This document shows, one piece after another, positions 19,284-29,014 of a DNA stretch of 64,000 nucleotides. Each line of letters opens with the position of its first letter. Within the stretch, counting starts at the first letter, position 1. The DNA is from an uncultured Saprospiraceae bacterium (GTDB lineage Bacteria > Bacteroidota > Bacteroidia > Chitinophagales > Saprospiraceae): contig CALLPN010000010.1 of assembly GCA_938015435.1 (NCBI GenBank), positions 1 to 64,000 of the forward strand. Direction: 5' to 3'. The notes under the pieces are model-generated. The model was not told where the DNA came from. It made no database searches and worked only from the letters and a program-made list of their open reading frames with translations. Both the position numbers and the translations under genes were made by a program.

Positions 19284-19306
19284 ACGCGTTTGCTGTGCAA
19301 ACGCGT
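19284..19306. other. GC-rich hairpin at the end of the DUF5686 gene
   Basis: ACGCGTTTGC and GCAAACGCGT form a perfect 10-bp stem around TGT and touch the stop codon of the minus-strand gene at 19306. A related half-copy (GCGTTTGCTGCACAAGCCGC) lies about 40 bp away. No T tract follows on the minus strand, so it is either an atypical terminator or a small mobile/repeat relic. Confidence 0.5.
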
Positions 19307-21771
19307 TATTCAAACATCTGGCTTAGGCCTAGCATAAATCCATGATCGCTAAATTCGTTTTTATCTTTTGCCCAAGCATAATCCATTCTAAACAATGTAA
19401 ACGGTCCGATACTTATTCCCTCTAAACCAATAGAGTATTCGTAGTAGTATTGCTCCTTGTAAACTAATGCATTTCCTCCTACAACCATATTAGCACCTAT
19501 ATTTCTAAATAGTGGAATGCGATCCAATATATATCCATCAAAATGATGTTCAAAAAATACAGCGCCATACGTCTCTGTAGTACTATATACGTACTGAGGC
19601 ATCAGTTTAAAGCTACCAAGATTATTACTCTCATAATTAATTAAAGTCTCGTTCCCTCTGAAGTGAAACAAATCAGGAAACTCAACGCTTTTATTCGATA
19701 AAAACACACCTCCCTCAATGGAGTAAGAGCTATATCCATATAGTTTAGCGTTCATTTTCCTATCCCAAATATTCAATTTCAATTTATTATAAGATACATC
19801 TTTCAATCCCATTATATAATCAATCTGAAACTTTGGAGCACCACTTTGAGTACGACTTTTGAAATCTGGAAAGGTCATGAATTTTTGACCTGGATACCAC
19901 GTCAACCTAGCTCCTGTAATAACCGCATTGTGATTTGACAATAAATAAGAACTCAAATATTCATCCTTCCCTATCTCATTATTCTGACGGTAGGTTTTAT
20001 CATCATTGCCCCAGCTATAACTCGAATTATTACTTAGTGGTTTTCGATTTTCATATTTCAAAAAAGGTCTTACATATAATCCATTTGACACCTCTTTGGT
20101 AATATTTACATTTACAAATCTCTTATCATACAAATGAAGAAGATTCTCTTTCGCAAATAAGCTATAAAGGGTATTGATATTGGCCATTACTGGACTTCGA
20201 TTATCTAACTGTACATATTGACGTCCACCACCTACATAAAAGAAACCACGATTTTTACGATCAAATCTATACCTCAGATTTACAGAAGCCTTTATTTCTT
20301 TATCTGCAAAACCATATCGAATAATTGGATTGATCTTTAATTGTTTATTTTCAGAACTATCATACAATCTGGCTTCAAAAGCGATAGACAACGCATTACC
20401 TTCTACAGCGTTGAATTGATAGCTGCTCAATGGGCTTGTATAACTAAAATGTCTTTTTTTGAAAGTTTGATCATAATCATAACCAAATAAAACATCCGAC
20501 CATTTAAATTTATTATTCGCTCTGTCTAATGAGTCTAAATATGGTTTTGACTCCCATATTTGCTGCAAAGAATCTTTGCGTACGTAATCTAATTTTTCCT
20601 CTTCTGTTAATGGAATAGGCCGTACTGCTTCCCAGAATGCGCTATCCTTTACTACCGCATCGTCAGTCATTCTAAATAATTCTGCTGTAAATGTTCCGTC
20701 AGCTAATTTCTCATTAAGAGTATAGTCGGAAAATATATAATTAAACGCACCTCCTAACTTAAAGCCTAATATGCTCGCGGAGAATTCCATGGTTTGAGAT
20801 ATTAATGGATGCCCATCAAAACCATCCACTGGAACGAATATTTGCTTGATTCCTATAGTATCAAACATTTTCATTTTGACAGATTTTCCTGTGTATTTTA
20901 GATCTACACTATGAAGACTCCAGCTGTTTTCATATATATATATTAGACCGAAAAATGCAGGTTGATAATCGGACTTAGGGATCACTAATATTTTGTTTAC
21001 CAAGTTCCCATCAGTATCATAAGTTGTCCCTTCTAATCTAAACTTGTAATAGCTCATTGAGTTATCAGCCAATGGAGCTATCATACTTCTATTGAATTCT
21101 TGATATTCTTCATAAAAATCAAACCGTGCATTACTAAACTGGTTTGCATTAAGACCATTATCGCTACCACTGACAATCGAACTATACATTTCTTCTTTGA
21201 TATTATCCGGTCTCTCAAAAGTGATCGTAGACTGAGACTCTGACAAATACAAGATACCTTGTCTAGTAGAATCATCTATTATACCATCTAAATTACCTAC
21301 CTCTTGGCCAAAAATACTTTCTGGAGCGTCTAGCATTTTTACCGTTCCCTTGACATACACATTCGCGGTATAAGACTGAATCAGATTCTTGTTCTTATCT
21401 CTATTTTTAATTGCCTTTCGCATAATTGAATATGCCGGATCTTCAGCATCTGCAGCTATTACGATATCATTCATTTGGTATGCACTCTCTTTCAATACTA
21501 CATCCTTGGATTGACTAGAAGTATCAATTTTGATTTTGTGAACTACTTTTTCGTAACCTATATATTGATAAACAATATTATAAATTCCTTCTGATAAATC
21601 TATATTGTACGCACCATTTTCATTAGCAATAGTTCCTTTGGCTGTACCTTCTACATATACTGATGCATAAGCGAGCGTATCACCTTGGGTACTTGTAATT
21701 GTTCCTGTAAGCTGAGCTTGAGCTGAGATGAATGTAAAAAGAAGTATGAGTATTATATATGTATGCTTCAT
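19306..21771 (-). CDS. DUF5686 outer-membrane protein with carboxypeptidase-regulatory-like plug domain
   Basis: This 821-residue protein has a signal peptide (to about residue 19, ISAQAQ) and a CarboxypepD_reg-like beta-sandwich at about 20-95 (LTGTITSTQGDTLAYASVYVEGT). The long DUF5686 region follows, starting with DPAYSIMRKAIKNRDKNK and LIQSYTANVYVKG. The C-terminal half is rich in alternating aromatic beta-strands and ends in YAWAKDKNEFSDHGFMLGLSQMF with a terminal Phe-rich strand, as in an outer-membrane beta-barrel. The family is common in Bacteroidota envelopes and its molecular role is not established. It is transcribed alone and is divergent from the next barrel protein. Its 3' end abuts the GC-rich hairpin and repeat array. 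Confidence 0.85.
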   Translation of the reverse strand: MKHTYIILILLFTFISAQAQLTGTITSTQGDTLAYASVYVEGTAKGTIANENGAYNIDLSEGIYNIVYQYIGYEKVVHKIKIDTSSQSKDVVLKESAYQMNDIVIAADAEDPAYSIMRKAIKNRDKNKNLIQSYTANVYVKGTVKMLDAPESIFGQEVGNLDGIIDDSTRQGILYLSESQSTITFERPDNIKEEMYSSIVSGSDNGLNANQFSNARFDFYEEYQEFNRSMIAPLADNSMSYYKFRLEGTTYDTDGNLVNKILVIPKSDYQPAFFGLIYIYENSWSLHSVDLKYTGKSVKMKMFDTIGIKQIFVPVDGFDGHPLISQTMEFSASILGFKLGGAFNYIFSDYTLNEKLADGTFTAELFRMTDDAVVKDSAFWEAVRPIPLTEEEKLDYVRKDSLQQIWESKPYLDSLDRANNKFKWSDVLFGYDYDQTFKKRHFSYTSPLSSYQFNAVEGNALSIAFEARLYDSSENKQLKINPIIRYGFADKEIKASVNLRYRFDRKNRGFFYVGGGRQYVQLDNRSPVMANINTLYSLFAKENLLHLYDKRFVNVNITKEVSNGLYVRPFLKYENRKPLSNNSSYSWGNDDKTYRQNNEIGKDEYLSSYLLSNHNAVITGARLTWYPGQKFMTFPDFKSRTQSGAPKFQIDYIMGLKDVSYNKLKLNIWDRKMNAKLYGYSSYSIEGGVFLSNKSVEFPDLFHFRGNETLINYESNNLGSFKLMPQYVYSTTETYGAVFFEHHFDGYILDRIPLFRNIGANMVVGGNALVYKEQYYYEYSIGLEGISIGPFTLFRMDYAWAKDKNEFSDHGFMLGLSQMFE

Positions 21772-21921
21772 GTATTAGGTTTAGGAGGTATAGGTTAAAT
21801 ATAAGCATCCTAAAACATCTATAGATTGTTTAACCATTCATTAGGAGTACATTAATAGAATGTAAGACTTTAAATGTTATTTGTTAGTTACAAATATTGA
21901 TATAATACTTACCTTCAGAAC

Positions 21922-24024
21922 TTGTTAAAAACACTTCCATATCACTTGAATGTCTTAATCCCAAAGTCAGCACTGCTTTTTATATTCATGACTATCTGTC
22001 TAAGTATAACCATAGCACAGGATACTATTCCAACGATCATTATCGAAAAACTAGAAGATGCTCTAGAAAACCAAGCAGAAGAATCAGAGATTGACATCAA
22101 CAATATTGCAGATGACTTAAGTTATTTTAGCCGAAGTCCTGTAGATCTTAATAAGATATCAGAAGTTCAGCTAGAAGAAATGCAAATCCTCAATAGTATA
22201 CAAATACAAGACTTCCTTAGCTATAGAGATGTATTTGGTCCATTCTATTCGCTGTATGAGTTACAAGCTATCAAATCGATGGATATGGAGACGATCAGGG
22301 AGTTTTCTCCATATATCAAAGTTTCGGGTAACAACGAACAAAAGACGTTCAATATCAATGACATCCTAAAAGAAGGTTCTTCTCAAGTATTGTTTAAGTG
22401 GAAGCGAATATTGGAAGATAGAAAGGGATTTGAGAGTGAGGATGGTCAAGATCCAGATTACTTAGGAGACCCTAGCCATATGTTTGCCAGATATAAATTT
22501 GACTATGGTCAAGTTTTTAAGATGGGTTTCACAGGAGAAAAAGATCCTGGCGAAGAATTTTTCAAAGGAAATAATAGCTCTGGGTTTGATTTCTATTCAG
22601 GATATGTTGCGGCTCGAGACATTACTGGCTGGCTTAAGGATGTTACGGTCGGTGACTATACTATCAGTCTAGGTCAAGGACTGATTCTTCACAATAGTTT
22701 TGGAGGTAGTAAGAGTTCTCAAGTGATGAATATTAAAAAAGGAGGCCGTGTAATCAAGCCTTACAGTTCTGTAAACGAAGCGAATCAATTTAGAGGAGCT
22801 GCCACTACCCTAGGCCTTCATAGACATTTGAATCTTAGTATATTTTATTCTAATAGTGCAGTGAGCGGAACAGTTAGACTAGACACTACTATTGATACTG
22901 GATTTAGTAACGTAAGTTCTATAATAAGAGATGGGTTTCACAGAACAGAAAACGAAATAGAAAAGAAAAACAGTCTTTCTCTTCAGTCTACAGGTTTTGC
23001 CCTTCAATATAAGCGTAAAGCATTAGGCTTGTCTTTAAATGGTCTAAGAACTAACTTTAGTTTACCATTAAATCCTACTCAAGATCTATATCGTAAGTAT
23101 CGATTTTCTGGTAACCAATTGACCAATGCAAGTATGGGATATAGTTATAGGTGGAGAAACTTTAATTTCTTCGGTGAGGTTGCCCAAAGTGATAATAAAG
23201 GCATGGCGCAAGTGCATGGATTGTTACTAGGATTAGATCGTAGAGTTGATATATCATTTTCCTACAGAAATTTTGATAGAGACTACCAAGTACTCAATGC
23301 TAATGCATTTGGAGAAGCTAGTACTCCTACCAATGAAAAGGGCTTATACATGGGTATTTCTATAAGACCTTATAAAAGATGGGCGATAAGTGGATATGTA
23401 GATATGTGGCGAAATCCATGGTTGAGTTTCAGAAGAGATGCCCCAGCGAGAGGAGTGGAGTATTTTGGAAGAATAGAATACAACATTAAGCGTAAGCTCA
23501 ATGTATACATGCAATATAAGTATGAGGAAAAGCTGCGAAACACTAATATAGAAACCAATCCAATAGATGCCTTAGGCCTTACCAAATTGCATAGATTGAG
23601 GGTGCATCTTACTCAGAATGTCAACAAAAGTATCACGCTCAAGTCAAGAGCAGAGTTTTCATTTTTCAATTTGCAAGATGAATCATCAAGAGGTAGCTTG
23701 TTTTATCAAGATATAGTCTGGAGACCGCAAGGGTCCAATTACCAAATTGTTGCAAGGTACGCGCTCTTCGATACAGATAATTTCGATTCTCGTATCTATA
23801 TGTATGAAAATGATATTCTTTACGAATTCTCAATACCTTTCTATCAATACAGAGGATCTAGATATTATATCAAAGCAAAGTATAGATTTAGTCGTCTTCT
23901 TAGTGCAGAAATGAGAATATCTCGAACGCACTTAAATAACCAAGATGAAAGTGGAAGCGCAGGTCAGCTGATCAATGGCCCAGATAGGACAGAAGTCAAA
24001 GCTCTAGTTAAGTTTAGATTCTAG
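21922..24024 (+). CDS. Secreted helix-hairpin-helix protein with predicted outer-membrane barrel
   Basis: This protein of about 700 residues has a signal peptide ending near ITIAQD. A helix-hairpin-helix segment of the ComEA type lies at about 60-130 (PVDLNKISEVQLEEMQILNSIQIQDFLSYRDVFGPFYSLYELQAI). The rest (about 150-700) is beta-rich with repeated aromatic strand ends and finishes VKALVKFRF, as expected for an outer-membrane barrel. No ATG gives a proper signal peptide, so the start is a TTG. The TTG at 21922 or the one at 21946 (which would start with NVLIPKSALL) are both possible. Homologous HHH-barrel proteins occur across Bacteroidota without a defined role. Whether the HHH domain binds DNA at the cell surface is open. 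Confidence 0.8.
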   Translation: MLKTLPYHLNVLIPKSALLFIFMTICLSITIAQDTIPTIIIEKLEDALENQAEESEIDINNIADDLSYFSRSPVDLNKISEVQLEEMQILNSIQIQDFLSYRDVFGPFYSLYELQAIKSMDMETIREFSPYIKVSGNNEQKTFNINDILKEGSSQVLFKWKRILEDRKGFESEDGQDPDYLGDPSHMFARYKFDYGQVFKMGFTGEKDPGEEFFKGNNSSGFDFYSGYVAARDITGWLKDVTVGDYTISLGQGLILHNSFGGSKSSQVMNIKKGGRVIKPYSSVNEANQFRGAATTLGLHRHLNLSIFYSNSAVSGTVRLDTTIDTGFSNVSSIIRDGFHRTENEIEKKNSLSLQSTGFALQYKRKALGLSLNGLRTNFSLPLNPTQDLYRKYRFSGNQLTNASMGYSYRWRNFNFFGEVAQSDNKGMAQVHGLLLGLDRRVDISFSYRNFDRDYQVLNANAFGEASTPTNEKGLYMGISIRPYKRWAISGYVDMWRNPWLSFRRDAPARGVEYFGRIEYNIKRKLNVYMQYKYEEKLRNTNIETNPIDALGLTKLHRLRVHLTQNVNKSITLKSRAEFSFFNLQDESSRGSLFYQDIVWRPQGSNYQIVARYALFDTDNFDSRIYMYENDILYEFSIPFYQYRGSRYYIKAKYRFSRLLSAEMRISRTHLNNQDESGSAGQLINGPDRTEVKALVKFRF

Positions 24025-24241
24025 TCTTTGGTCAATCTAGCTTAGTTCAACTGGAATAATACAACTAACTAAGACTGATTATATATGTTTCTTTGAGATA
24101 CCTACTTATACTTATATAAAAATGTGAAGTCTACAGTCTAAAATACATAAGTTTTGTCATCGCTTATCACGCTAATCATCCAACTAATTTGACAGTATTC
24201 CTTATAAATTTATGTAATTGTTTCGACTATAAATATTAGAG

Positions 24242-25225
24242 TTATTCAAAGCCAAGATTTCCCGTTCTCGGTCCAAAAGACAATGAATCTCTAGTAAGAG
24301 GTGTTAAGGATAGATTATCTCTAAGATCAGTATATCTGCTGGCAAATAATCCAAGTCCATAGGATAGACTTCCCTCATAGATTGGGACTTCACCACTACT
24401 TGTAATCCCTAAATTAGCTTGGCCGATACGAATGTATTCTGCAATTTCTGTGGATCCAGAAGTCAATGTAAACAAAGCACCTTTTTGCTGACGTACAATA
24501 GAAGCATCAACTTCTAAAGAGTTGGCTAATAAATCATAAAATGCCGTTCCCTTAGCATCTATTTCATTTTCTTCAGAATTTCTCAAAAGAGTCCAATCTA
24601 TACTTTTACTTGTAGTAACCCCATCTATAGTTTCATCATAAAACAGCCTTACATAAGCATCATATATGGTTGTGTTGGTATTAGCATTCCAATTGATTCT
24701 AAATATTCTTTGCGGATCAACTTCTAAATCACCATCTACTTCAGGTTTTACGAAAAATGGTGGTTCTACTAGTTCTGTAGTCGCTTCTATGAGAGGTCGA
24801 TCATCACCAATATTAACTGTCAATTTGTACTCCTCTTCTTCCACTAGTGAAATATCAGAGGTACGCAGTTTATATAGTGTATTAGGACTAGTAGCAAATA
24901 CTCCGCTTTGTCTAGGATAGCCTTCAAGATTCCCGTCTACTTCATTCATAATCCATACTTCACCAGTGCTCAGTCTTGTTAATGAGACTACGGCATCAGG
25001 ATAATAAAGACTATCAGGATTTTGAGCGATTACGAGAGCAGATACATTCTCATCGATAAATGCTCTTTCTACTCTGAAGTACTGTGCTGTATCCGCTGCG
25101 TTCAATATAGCGTAGACTACAGGAATTTCGACTTTATCTGTAACCAAATCAAAATCATTATCACAAGCTGAAAAAGCCACCACTGTAGCCAATATCGCAA
25201 CAAAACCTTTTATAATGTTATTCAT
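24242..25225 (-). CDS. Lipoprotein, DUF4249-like envelope protein
   Basis: This 327-residue protein begins with a lipoprotein signal peptide with lipobox AFSAC (Cys20), so it should be acylated and envelope-located. The mature part is beta-rich. Its opening (VEIPVVYAILNAADTAQYFRVERAFID, then PDAVVSLTRLSTGEVW) recalls DUF4249-type Bacteroidota lipoproteins. I assign it by resemblance only, with moderate certainty. It converges on the HHH-barrel gene (217-bp gap) and is divergent from panB. Many DUF4249 genes neighbour TonB-dependent receptors, but none is present in this window. No catalytic residues are recognised. Confidence 0.75.
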   Translation of the reverse strand: MNNIIKGFVAILATVVAFSACDNDFDLVTDKVEIPVVYAILNAADTAQYFRVERAFIDENVSALVIAQNPDSLYYPDAVVSLTRLSTGEVWIMNEVDGNLEGYPRQSGVFATSPNTLYKLRTSDISLVEEEEYKLTVNIGDDRPLIEATTELVEPPFFVKPEVDGDLEVDPQRIFRINWNANTNTTIYDAYVRLFYDETIDGVTTSKSIDWTLLRNSEENEIDAKGTAFYDLLANSLEVDASIVRQQKGALFTLTSGSTEIAEYIRIGQANLGITSSGEVPIYEGSLSYGLGLFASRYTDLRDNLSLTPLTRDSLSFGPRTGNLGFE

Positions 25226-25537
25226 CTAATCGTATAGATTGCTTATAGTTATCTAAATAGGCCACAAAGCTAAGATAATCAATGATTAATTTGGAGCATA
25301 TGTTGTATTACTGTACGCTATAGTAACCTATATGTTCCTTCAGGACATAATTTATTAACCTATTAAGAGATAAAAAACACTTGTCTCTTTCTTGATTAAA
25401 AGACAAACCTCTCTGATATACCAGAATATAAGGCGTCTTTCTACTCTATCCGATATGTATCCTGCAGCATAAGCAACCATCTCCTCAATAAAAAATAAAG
25501 AATATACTTACCTTGTGATTCCAAAACTAAAAAGATC
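25226..25537. other. 312-bp divergent promoter region between the lipoprotein gene and panB
   Basis: The region contains CAAAGCTA at 25265-25272, which reads TAGCTTTG on the minus strand and matches TAnnTTTG, 40 bp from the lipoprotein ATG. No equally good element is seen for panB. I see no gene or stable RNA fold in it. Confidence 0.4.
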
Positions 25538-26356
25538 ATGTCTACAGCGAAGAAAGATGTAAAAAGAGTGACTGTACATACCCTCCATGCTATGAAGCAA
25601 AAAGGGGAGAAAATATCTATGCTCACAGCATACGATTACAGTATGGCTAGGATATTAGATGCCGCGGGTACAGATGTACTATTAGTCGGTGATTCAGCTA
25701 GTAACGTAATGGCTGGGCATGAGACAACCTTACCGATTACACTAGATCAGATGATATATCATGCTTCATCAGTAATCAGAGCAGTCAAAAGGTCACTGGT
25801 CATTGTTGATCTACCATTTGGAACCTACCAAGGAGATAGTAAAAAAGCTCTTAACTCTGCAATAAGAATCATGAAGGAGTCAGGCGCACATGCCGTAAAG
25901 CTTGAAGGAGGGAGTGAAGTCAAAGATTCTATCAAGAGAATCCTAAAAGCAGGTGTTCCAGTCATGGGCCACTTAGGATTAATTCCACAGAGTATTTATA
26001 AGTTTGGAACCTATACTGTTAGGGCGAAAGAAGAAGCTGAAGCCATCAAACTCCTAGAAGACGCCATTATGCTCCAAGAGATTGGGTGTTTTGGAATGGT
26101 TCTGGAGAAGATTCCTGCTAGCTTAGCTAAGAAGGTATCTGAATCTGTTGATATTCCTACCATAGGAATCGGAGCTGGTCCAGATACTGATGGTCAAGTA
26201 CTAGTTACCCATGACTTATTGGGTATCACTAAAGATTTTCATCCAAGATTTCTAAGAAGATATTTGGAGCTTTTCGAGAGTATTAAAGGCGCTGTAGAGC
26301 ATTATATTGAAGATGTAAAATCTAACGATTTTCCTAATGAAAAAGAGCAATATTAA
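25538..26356 (+). CDS. panB: 3-methyl-2-oxobutanoate hydroxymethyltransferase
   Basis: PanB transfers a hydroxymethyl group from methylene-tetrahydrofolate to alpha-ketoisovalerate to make ketopantoate, the first committed step of pantothenate and CoA synthesis, in the cytoplasm. The 272-residue length is normal for the family. Family motifs are in order: [17 protein letters not shown] (about 28-44), the metal-binding GDSASNV (about 51-57), the second metal site DLPFGTYQ (about 91-98), KLEGG (about 120-124) and GMVLEKIP (about 185-192) with the active-site Glu. It is followed by mltG after five bases, so they form an operon. The remaining pantothenate genes are not in the window. Confidence 0.96.
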   Translation: MSTAKKDVKRVTVHTLHAMKQKGEKISMLTAYDYSMARILDAAGTDVLLVGDSASNVMAGHETTLPITLDQMIYHASSVIRAVKRSLVIVDLPFGTYQGDSKKALNSAIRIMKESGAHAVKLEGGSEVKDSIKRILKAGVPVMGHLGLIPQSIYKFGTYTVRAKEEAEAIKLLEDAIMLQEIGCFGMVLEKIPASLAKKVSESVDIPTIGIGAGPDTDGQVLVTHDLLGITKDFHPRFLRRYLELFESIKGAVEHYIEDVKSNDFPNEKEQY

Positions 26357-26361
26357 CTGAG

Positions 26362-27396
26362 ATGTTAAAATATTGGAAAGTCATATTATTAGTTTTGTTA
26401 GCTATCGGAGGGAGTATTGCTTTCTATGGATATCAATTGATATACAGCCCTAATGTTGTCGAAGATCTCGAAGAGAAAATTCTTAACATACCGCAGGGTA
26501 CCGATTTTGAAGCATTAACACAAATCTTGACCTCTAAGAAAATAATTTTAGATGAATCCAGCTTTCGACTTGTTTCAAAAGTAATGAGTTTCGACACACG
26601 AAAAAATATTTCTGGAAGATTTGAATTGAAGTCTGGTTGGAGCAATCGAGAGCTAATATCGCTTCTCAGAGCGAATAAGCAAGCACCTATCAATGTTACA
26701 ATCAATAGTGTAAGATTGATCAGTGACATGGCTGGTAAGGTATCTAGGTATATAGAGCCAGATTCATTGACCCTACTGAATTACTTAATAGATCAAGAAA
26801 ATCTTGAAAAATGGGGGCATACACCAGAAACTGTCCTTTCTATGTTTATTCCTAATACATACCAATTTTATTGGAATACATCACCTGAAAAATTTGTCTC
26901 TAGGATGCAATCTGAACATGATAAATTCTGGAATTCCAAAGGAAGAATTGAAAGTATAACTAAGTATGGATTGAATACCAAAGAAGCCTATACTTTAGCT
27001 TCTATTATTGAGAAAGAAACAACTAATCCTAAAGAGACTAAAACTATATCCGGAGTATATCATAATAGACTAGATCAAGGAATTGCATTACAAGCTGATC
27101 CTACTGTAGTATTTGGTGTGGGCGATTTCTCTATACGAAGAGTATTAAATAGACATCTAGAACACGAATCGCCTTACAATACTTATATCCATCCAGGCTT
27201 ACCGCCAGGTCCCATCTATATGCCGACATTATCTAGCCTAGATGCTGCTATTTTTCCAGAGGATCATAAATACATATTCTTTTGTGCTAAGCCGGGGTAT
27301 GATAATGAGCATTCGTTCGCAAAAACGCTTAGTCAGCACAATCGTAATGCTAGGATCTATCATACCTGGCTCAATAAAGAGGGCATCAGAAAATAA
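26362..27396 (+). CDS. mltG: Endolytic murein transglycosylase
   Basis: MltG (YceG family) cuts nascent peptidoglycan glycan strands in the periplasm and sets their length. The 344-residue protein has one N-terminal transmembrane anchor (about 5-25, VILLVLLAIGGSIAFYGY). A LysM-like segment (about 45-90, IPQGTDFEALTQIL) precedes the catalytic YceG domain. The catalytic Glu is in LASIIEKET (about residue 218), and the NTYIHPGLPPGPI motif characteristic of the family is present at about 271-283. The start at 26362 lies five bases after panB, giving a two-gene transcription unit with no obvious functional link. Domain order and length fit the family well. Confidence 0.95.
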   Translation: MLKYWKVILLVLLAIGGSIAFYGYQLIYSPNVVEDLEEKILNIPQGTDFEALTQILTSKKIILDESSFRLVSKVMSFDTRKNISGRFELKSGWSNRELISLLRANKQAPINVTINSVRLISDMAGKVSRYIEPDSLTLLNYLIDQENLEKWGHTPETVLSMFIPNTYQFYWNTSPEKFVSRMQSEHDKFWNSKGRIESITKYGLNTKEAYTLASIIEKETTNPKETKTISGVYHNRLDQGIALQADPTVVFGVGDFSIRRVLNRHLEHESPYNTYIHPGLPPGPIYMPTLSSLDAAIFPEDHKYIFFCAKPGYDNEHSFAKTLSQHNRNARIYHTWLNKEGIRK

Positions 27397-27630
27397 ACTC
27401 TGAGTTTAAATATAGCAGCAAGTACATATCAACCTATCGACTGAATATCAATTAGTTGCACTGTAATTTAATTATTATATATTATATTTGAACTATAACA
27501 TATTAGCAAAGGTTGTTAATTATGTATTTAACAAGTACAGATTTTAGATTTTAGCATTCTTTACCATTATTATGATACCAAAGTTGTGAGATTCTAAGTT
27601 CAATTTATTTATCACATTAATTATTTTATT

Positions 27631-27918
27631 ATGAACATTTTCGTTGCAAAACTCAATTACAGAACCACAAAAGAAGAACTAGAATCTGCATTCGCACAAT
27701 TCGGAGAAGTATCTTCAGCTAAAATTATTATGGATCGCGAAACAGGGAGATCTAAAGGATACGGATTCGTAGAAATGTCTGATGACGATGCAGCAAATGC
27801 GGCTATTCAGGCACTTAACGAAAGCGATCTTGATGGCCAGAATATCGTAGTGAAGCAATCAGAGGATAGACCAAAGAGAGATAACAGTGGCTACGGAGGT
27901 GGTGGAAACAGATACTAA
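27631..27918 (+). CDS. RRM-domain RNA-binding protein
   Basis: This 95-residue protein is a single RNA-recognition motif followed by a short glycine-rich tail (SGYGGGGNRY). RNP2 is NIFVAKL at residues 2-8 and RNP1 is KGYGFVEM at about 45-52, both with the expected aromatic residues. It is predicted to bind single-stranded RNA in the cytoplasm; such small RRM proteins in Bacteroidota and cyanobacteria are often abundant and cold- or stress-responsive. It stands alone, with 230 bp of AT-rich DNA upstream and a strong terminator downstream, consistent with high independent expression. Codon use is clean and the start is unambiguous. Confidence 0.93.
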   Translation: MNIFVAKLNYRTTKEELESAFAQFGEVSSAKIIMDRETGRSKGYGFVEMSDDDAANAAIQALNESDLDGQNIVVKQSEDRPKRDNSGYGGGGNRY

Positions 27919-27941
27919 CAAACCACTAAATACTAAATATA

Positions 27942-27977
27942 AGAGTCAGTTGATTGAGTTCAGCTGACTCTCTTTTT
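27942..27977 (+). terminator. Terminator after the RRM gene
   Basis: A 12-bp stem with one wobble (AGAGTCAGTTGA with TCAGCTGACTCT) and a 6-base loop is followed by CTTTTTAT, 24 bp after the stop codon. Confidence 0.85.
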
Positions 27978-28049
27978 ATATAATTTTATCTGAGTTTCTT
28001 CTTGTTATTTACAATTGGCACTCAGTTTTTCAATAATATTTATACAACA

Positions 28050-28622
28050 ATGACAGAAAAACAAAAGATGTGGTACGCTATGGGAATACTCATAGGTGCA
28101 GACTTTAAAGGACAAGGAGAAGAGACACTTGACTCTGAATCACTACTTGCTGGAATGACTGATATATATGCCGGATCAGAAAAGATTGCAGCAGAAGAAG
28201 CAGCTCAAATCATAGGTGAATATAGAGCTCAAAAGATGTCAGCGGTAGGAACAGCATGGCTAGCAGAAAATGCTAAAAAAGAAGGCGTCCAAACGCTTCC
28301 AAGTGGACTACAATATAAGGTACTCGCAAAAGGTGAAGGAGATAAAAATCCTACGGCTACAGATACAGTAAGCACTCACTACGAGGGATCATTAATCAAT
28401 GGTCAAGTTTTCGATTCTTCTTATAAAAGAGGAGAACCCGCATCATTTCCACTTAACCGTGTCATAGCAGGATGGACAGAAGGTATTCAACTTATGTCTA
28501 TAGGAGATACATTCGAATTCTATATACCTTTCAACCTTGGTTATGGTGCTCAAGGAGCAGGTAACGACATACCACCATACGCTTCCTTAATATTCAAAGT
28601 AGAATTACTTGGTATACAGTAA
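28050..28622 (+). CDS. FKBP-type peptidyl-prolyl cis-trans isomerase
   Basis: This 190-residue protein carries a helical N-terminal dimerisation segment (about 1-75, EKQKMWYAMGILIGADFK...AQKMSAVGTAWLAENAKKEGV) and a C-terminal FKBP domain (about 80-190). Typical motifs are LPSGLQYKVL, VSTHYEGSLINGQVFDSSY, VIAGWTEGIQLM and PPYASLIFKVELL, as in the FkpA/Mip group. The upstream ATG at 28002 would add 16 residues without a signal peptide; the ATG at 28050 gives the more usual start. No signal peptide is visible either way, so it is probably cytoplasmic, unlike FkpA. It catalyses proline isomerisation and may chaperone folding. It is bracketed by two terminators, so it is a single-gene unit. Confidence 0.92.
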   Translation: MTEKQKMWYAMGILIGADFKGQGEETLDSESLLAGMTDIYAGSEKIAAEEAAQIIGEYRAQKMSAVGTAWLAENAKKEGVQTLPSGLQYKVLAKGEGDKNPTATDTVSTHYEGSLINGQVFDSSYKRGEPASFPLNRVIAGWTEGIQLMSIGDTFEFYIPFNLGYGAQGAGNDIPPYASLIFKVELLGIQ

Positions 28623-28656
28623 CAATAGAACTGATTTACAAGTTATTCCTAATAAT

Positions 28657-28698
28657 AAAAAGGGCTGCAAGACTTTGATTTTGCAGCTCTTTTTTTTA
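28657..28698 (+). terminator. Terminator after the FKBP gene
   Basis: A 14-bp stem with one wobble (AAAAAGGGCTGCAA with TTGCAGCTCTTTTT) and a 10-base loop runs straight into a T tract ending at 28698. Confidence 0.85.
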
Positions 28699-29014
28699 TA
28701 ATATTCCTAAAATTGAACATCTAATTCTACATAGGTCAAACTCACTTCAATGATTTAGTTTCGATTTAACATCCTTGTTATCTCCAGCTATTGTTTGATA
28801 GTCTTTTAGCTCATGTTCAACACTGCACTGGGCTATTGATTTTTTGAAACGAATAATGCTATCCAAATCTAGGACGTAACCTATAATAAGCATAATAATA
28901 TTATGGCGCCAATACATTATGCTTTTAAATCACTTCACTATCTTACCCTTTTAATGACATGAGAAGCAAATGGTTATTGCTATATCAATGGTTTGCTTAG
29001 GAACAACAATAGCT
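28699..29014 (+). other. 316-bp region upstream of the TerB-like gene
   Basis: No gene is evident. It holds a 9-bp inverted repeat (AAGCATAAT at 28888-28896 with ATTATGCTT at 28916-28924) that could be an operator or weak hairpin. An in-frame ATG at 28970 could extend the TerB-like protein with a hydrophobic leader. Confidence 0.35.

Noticed and set aside
19013-19300. Minus-strand frame of 95 codons with a repeated DASIKSKP pattern
   Set aside because: The pattern comes entirely from the 24-bp minisatellite, and the rest crosses the 113-bp array, whose period does not keep a frame. It is not a gene.
27397-27630. Cold-shock RNA thermometer or riboswitch before the RRM gene
   Set aside because: The leader is very AT-rich with no convincing conserved fold by eye, so nothing can be claimed.
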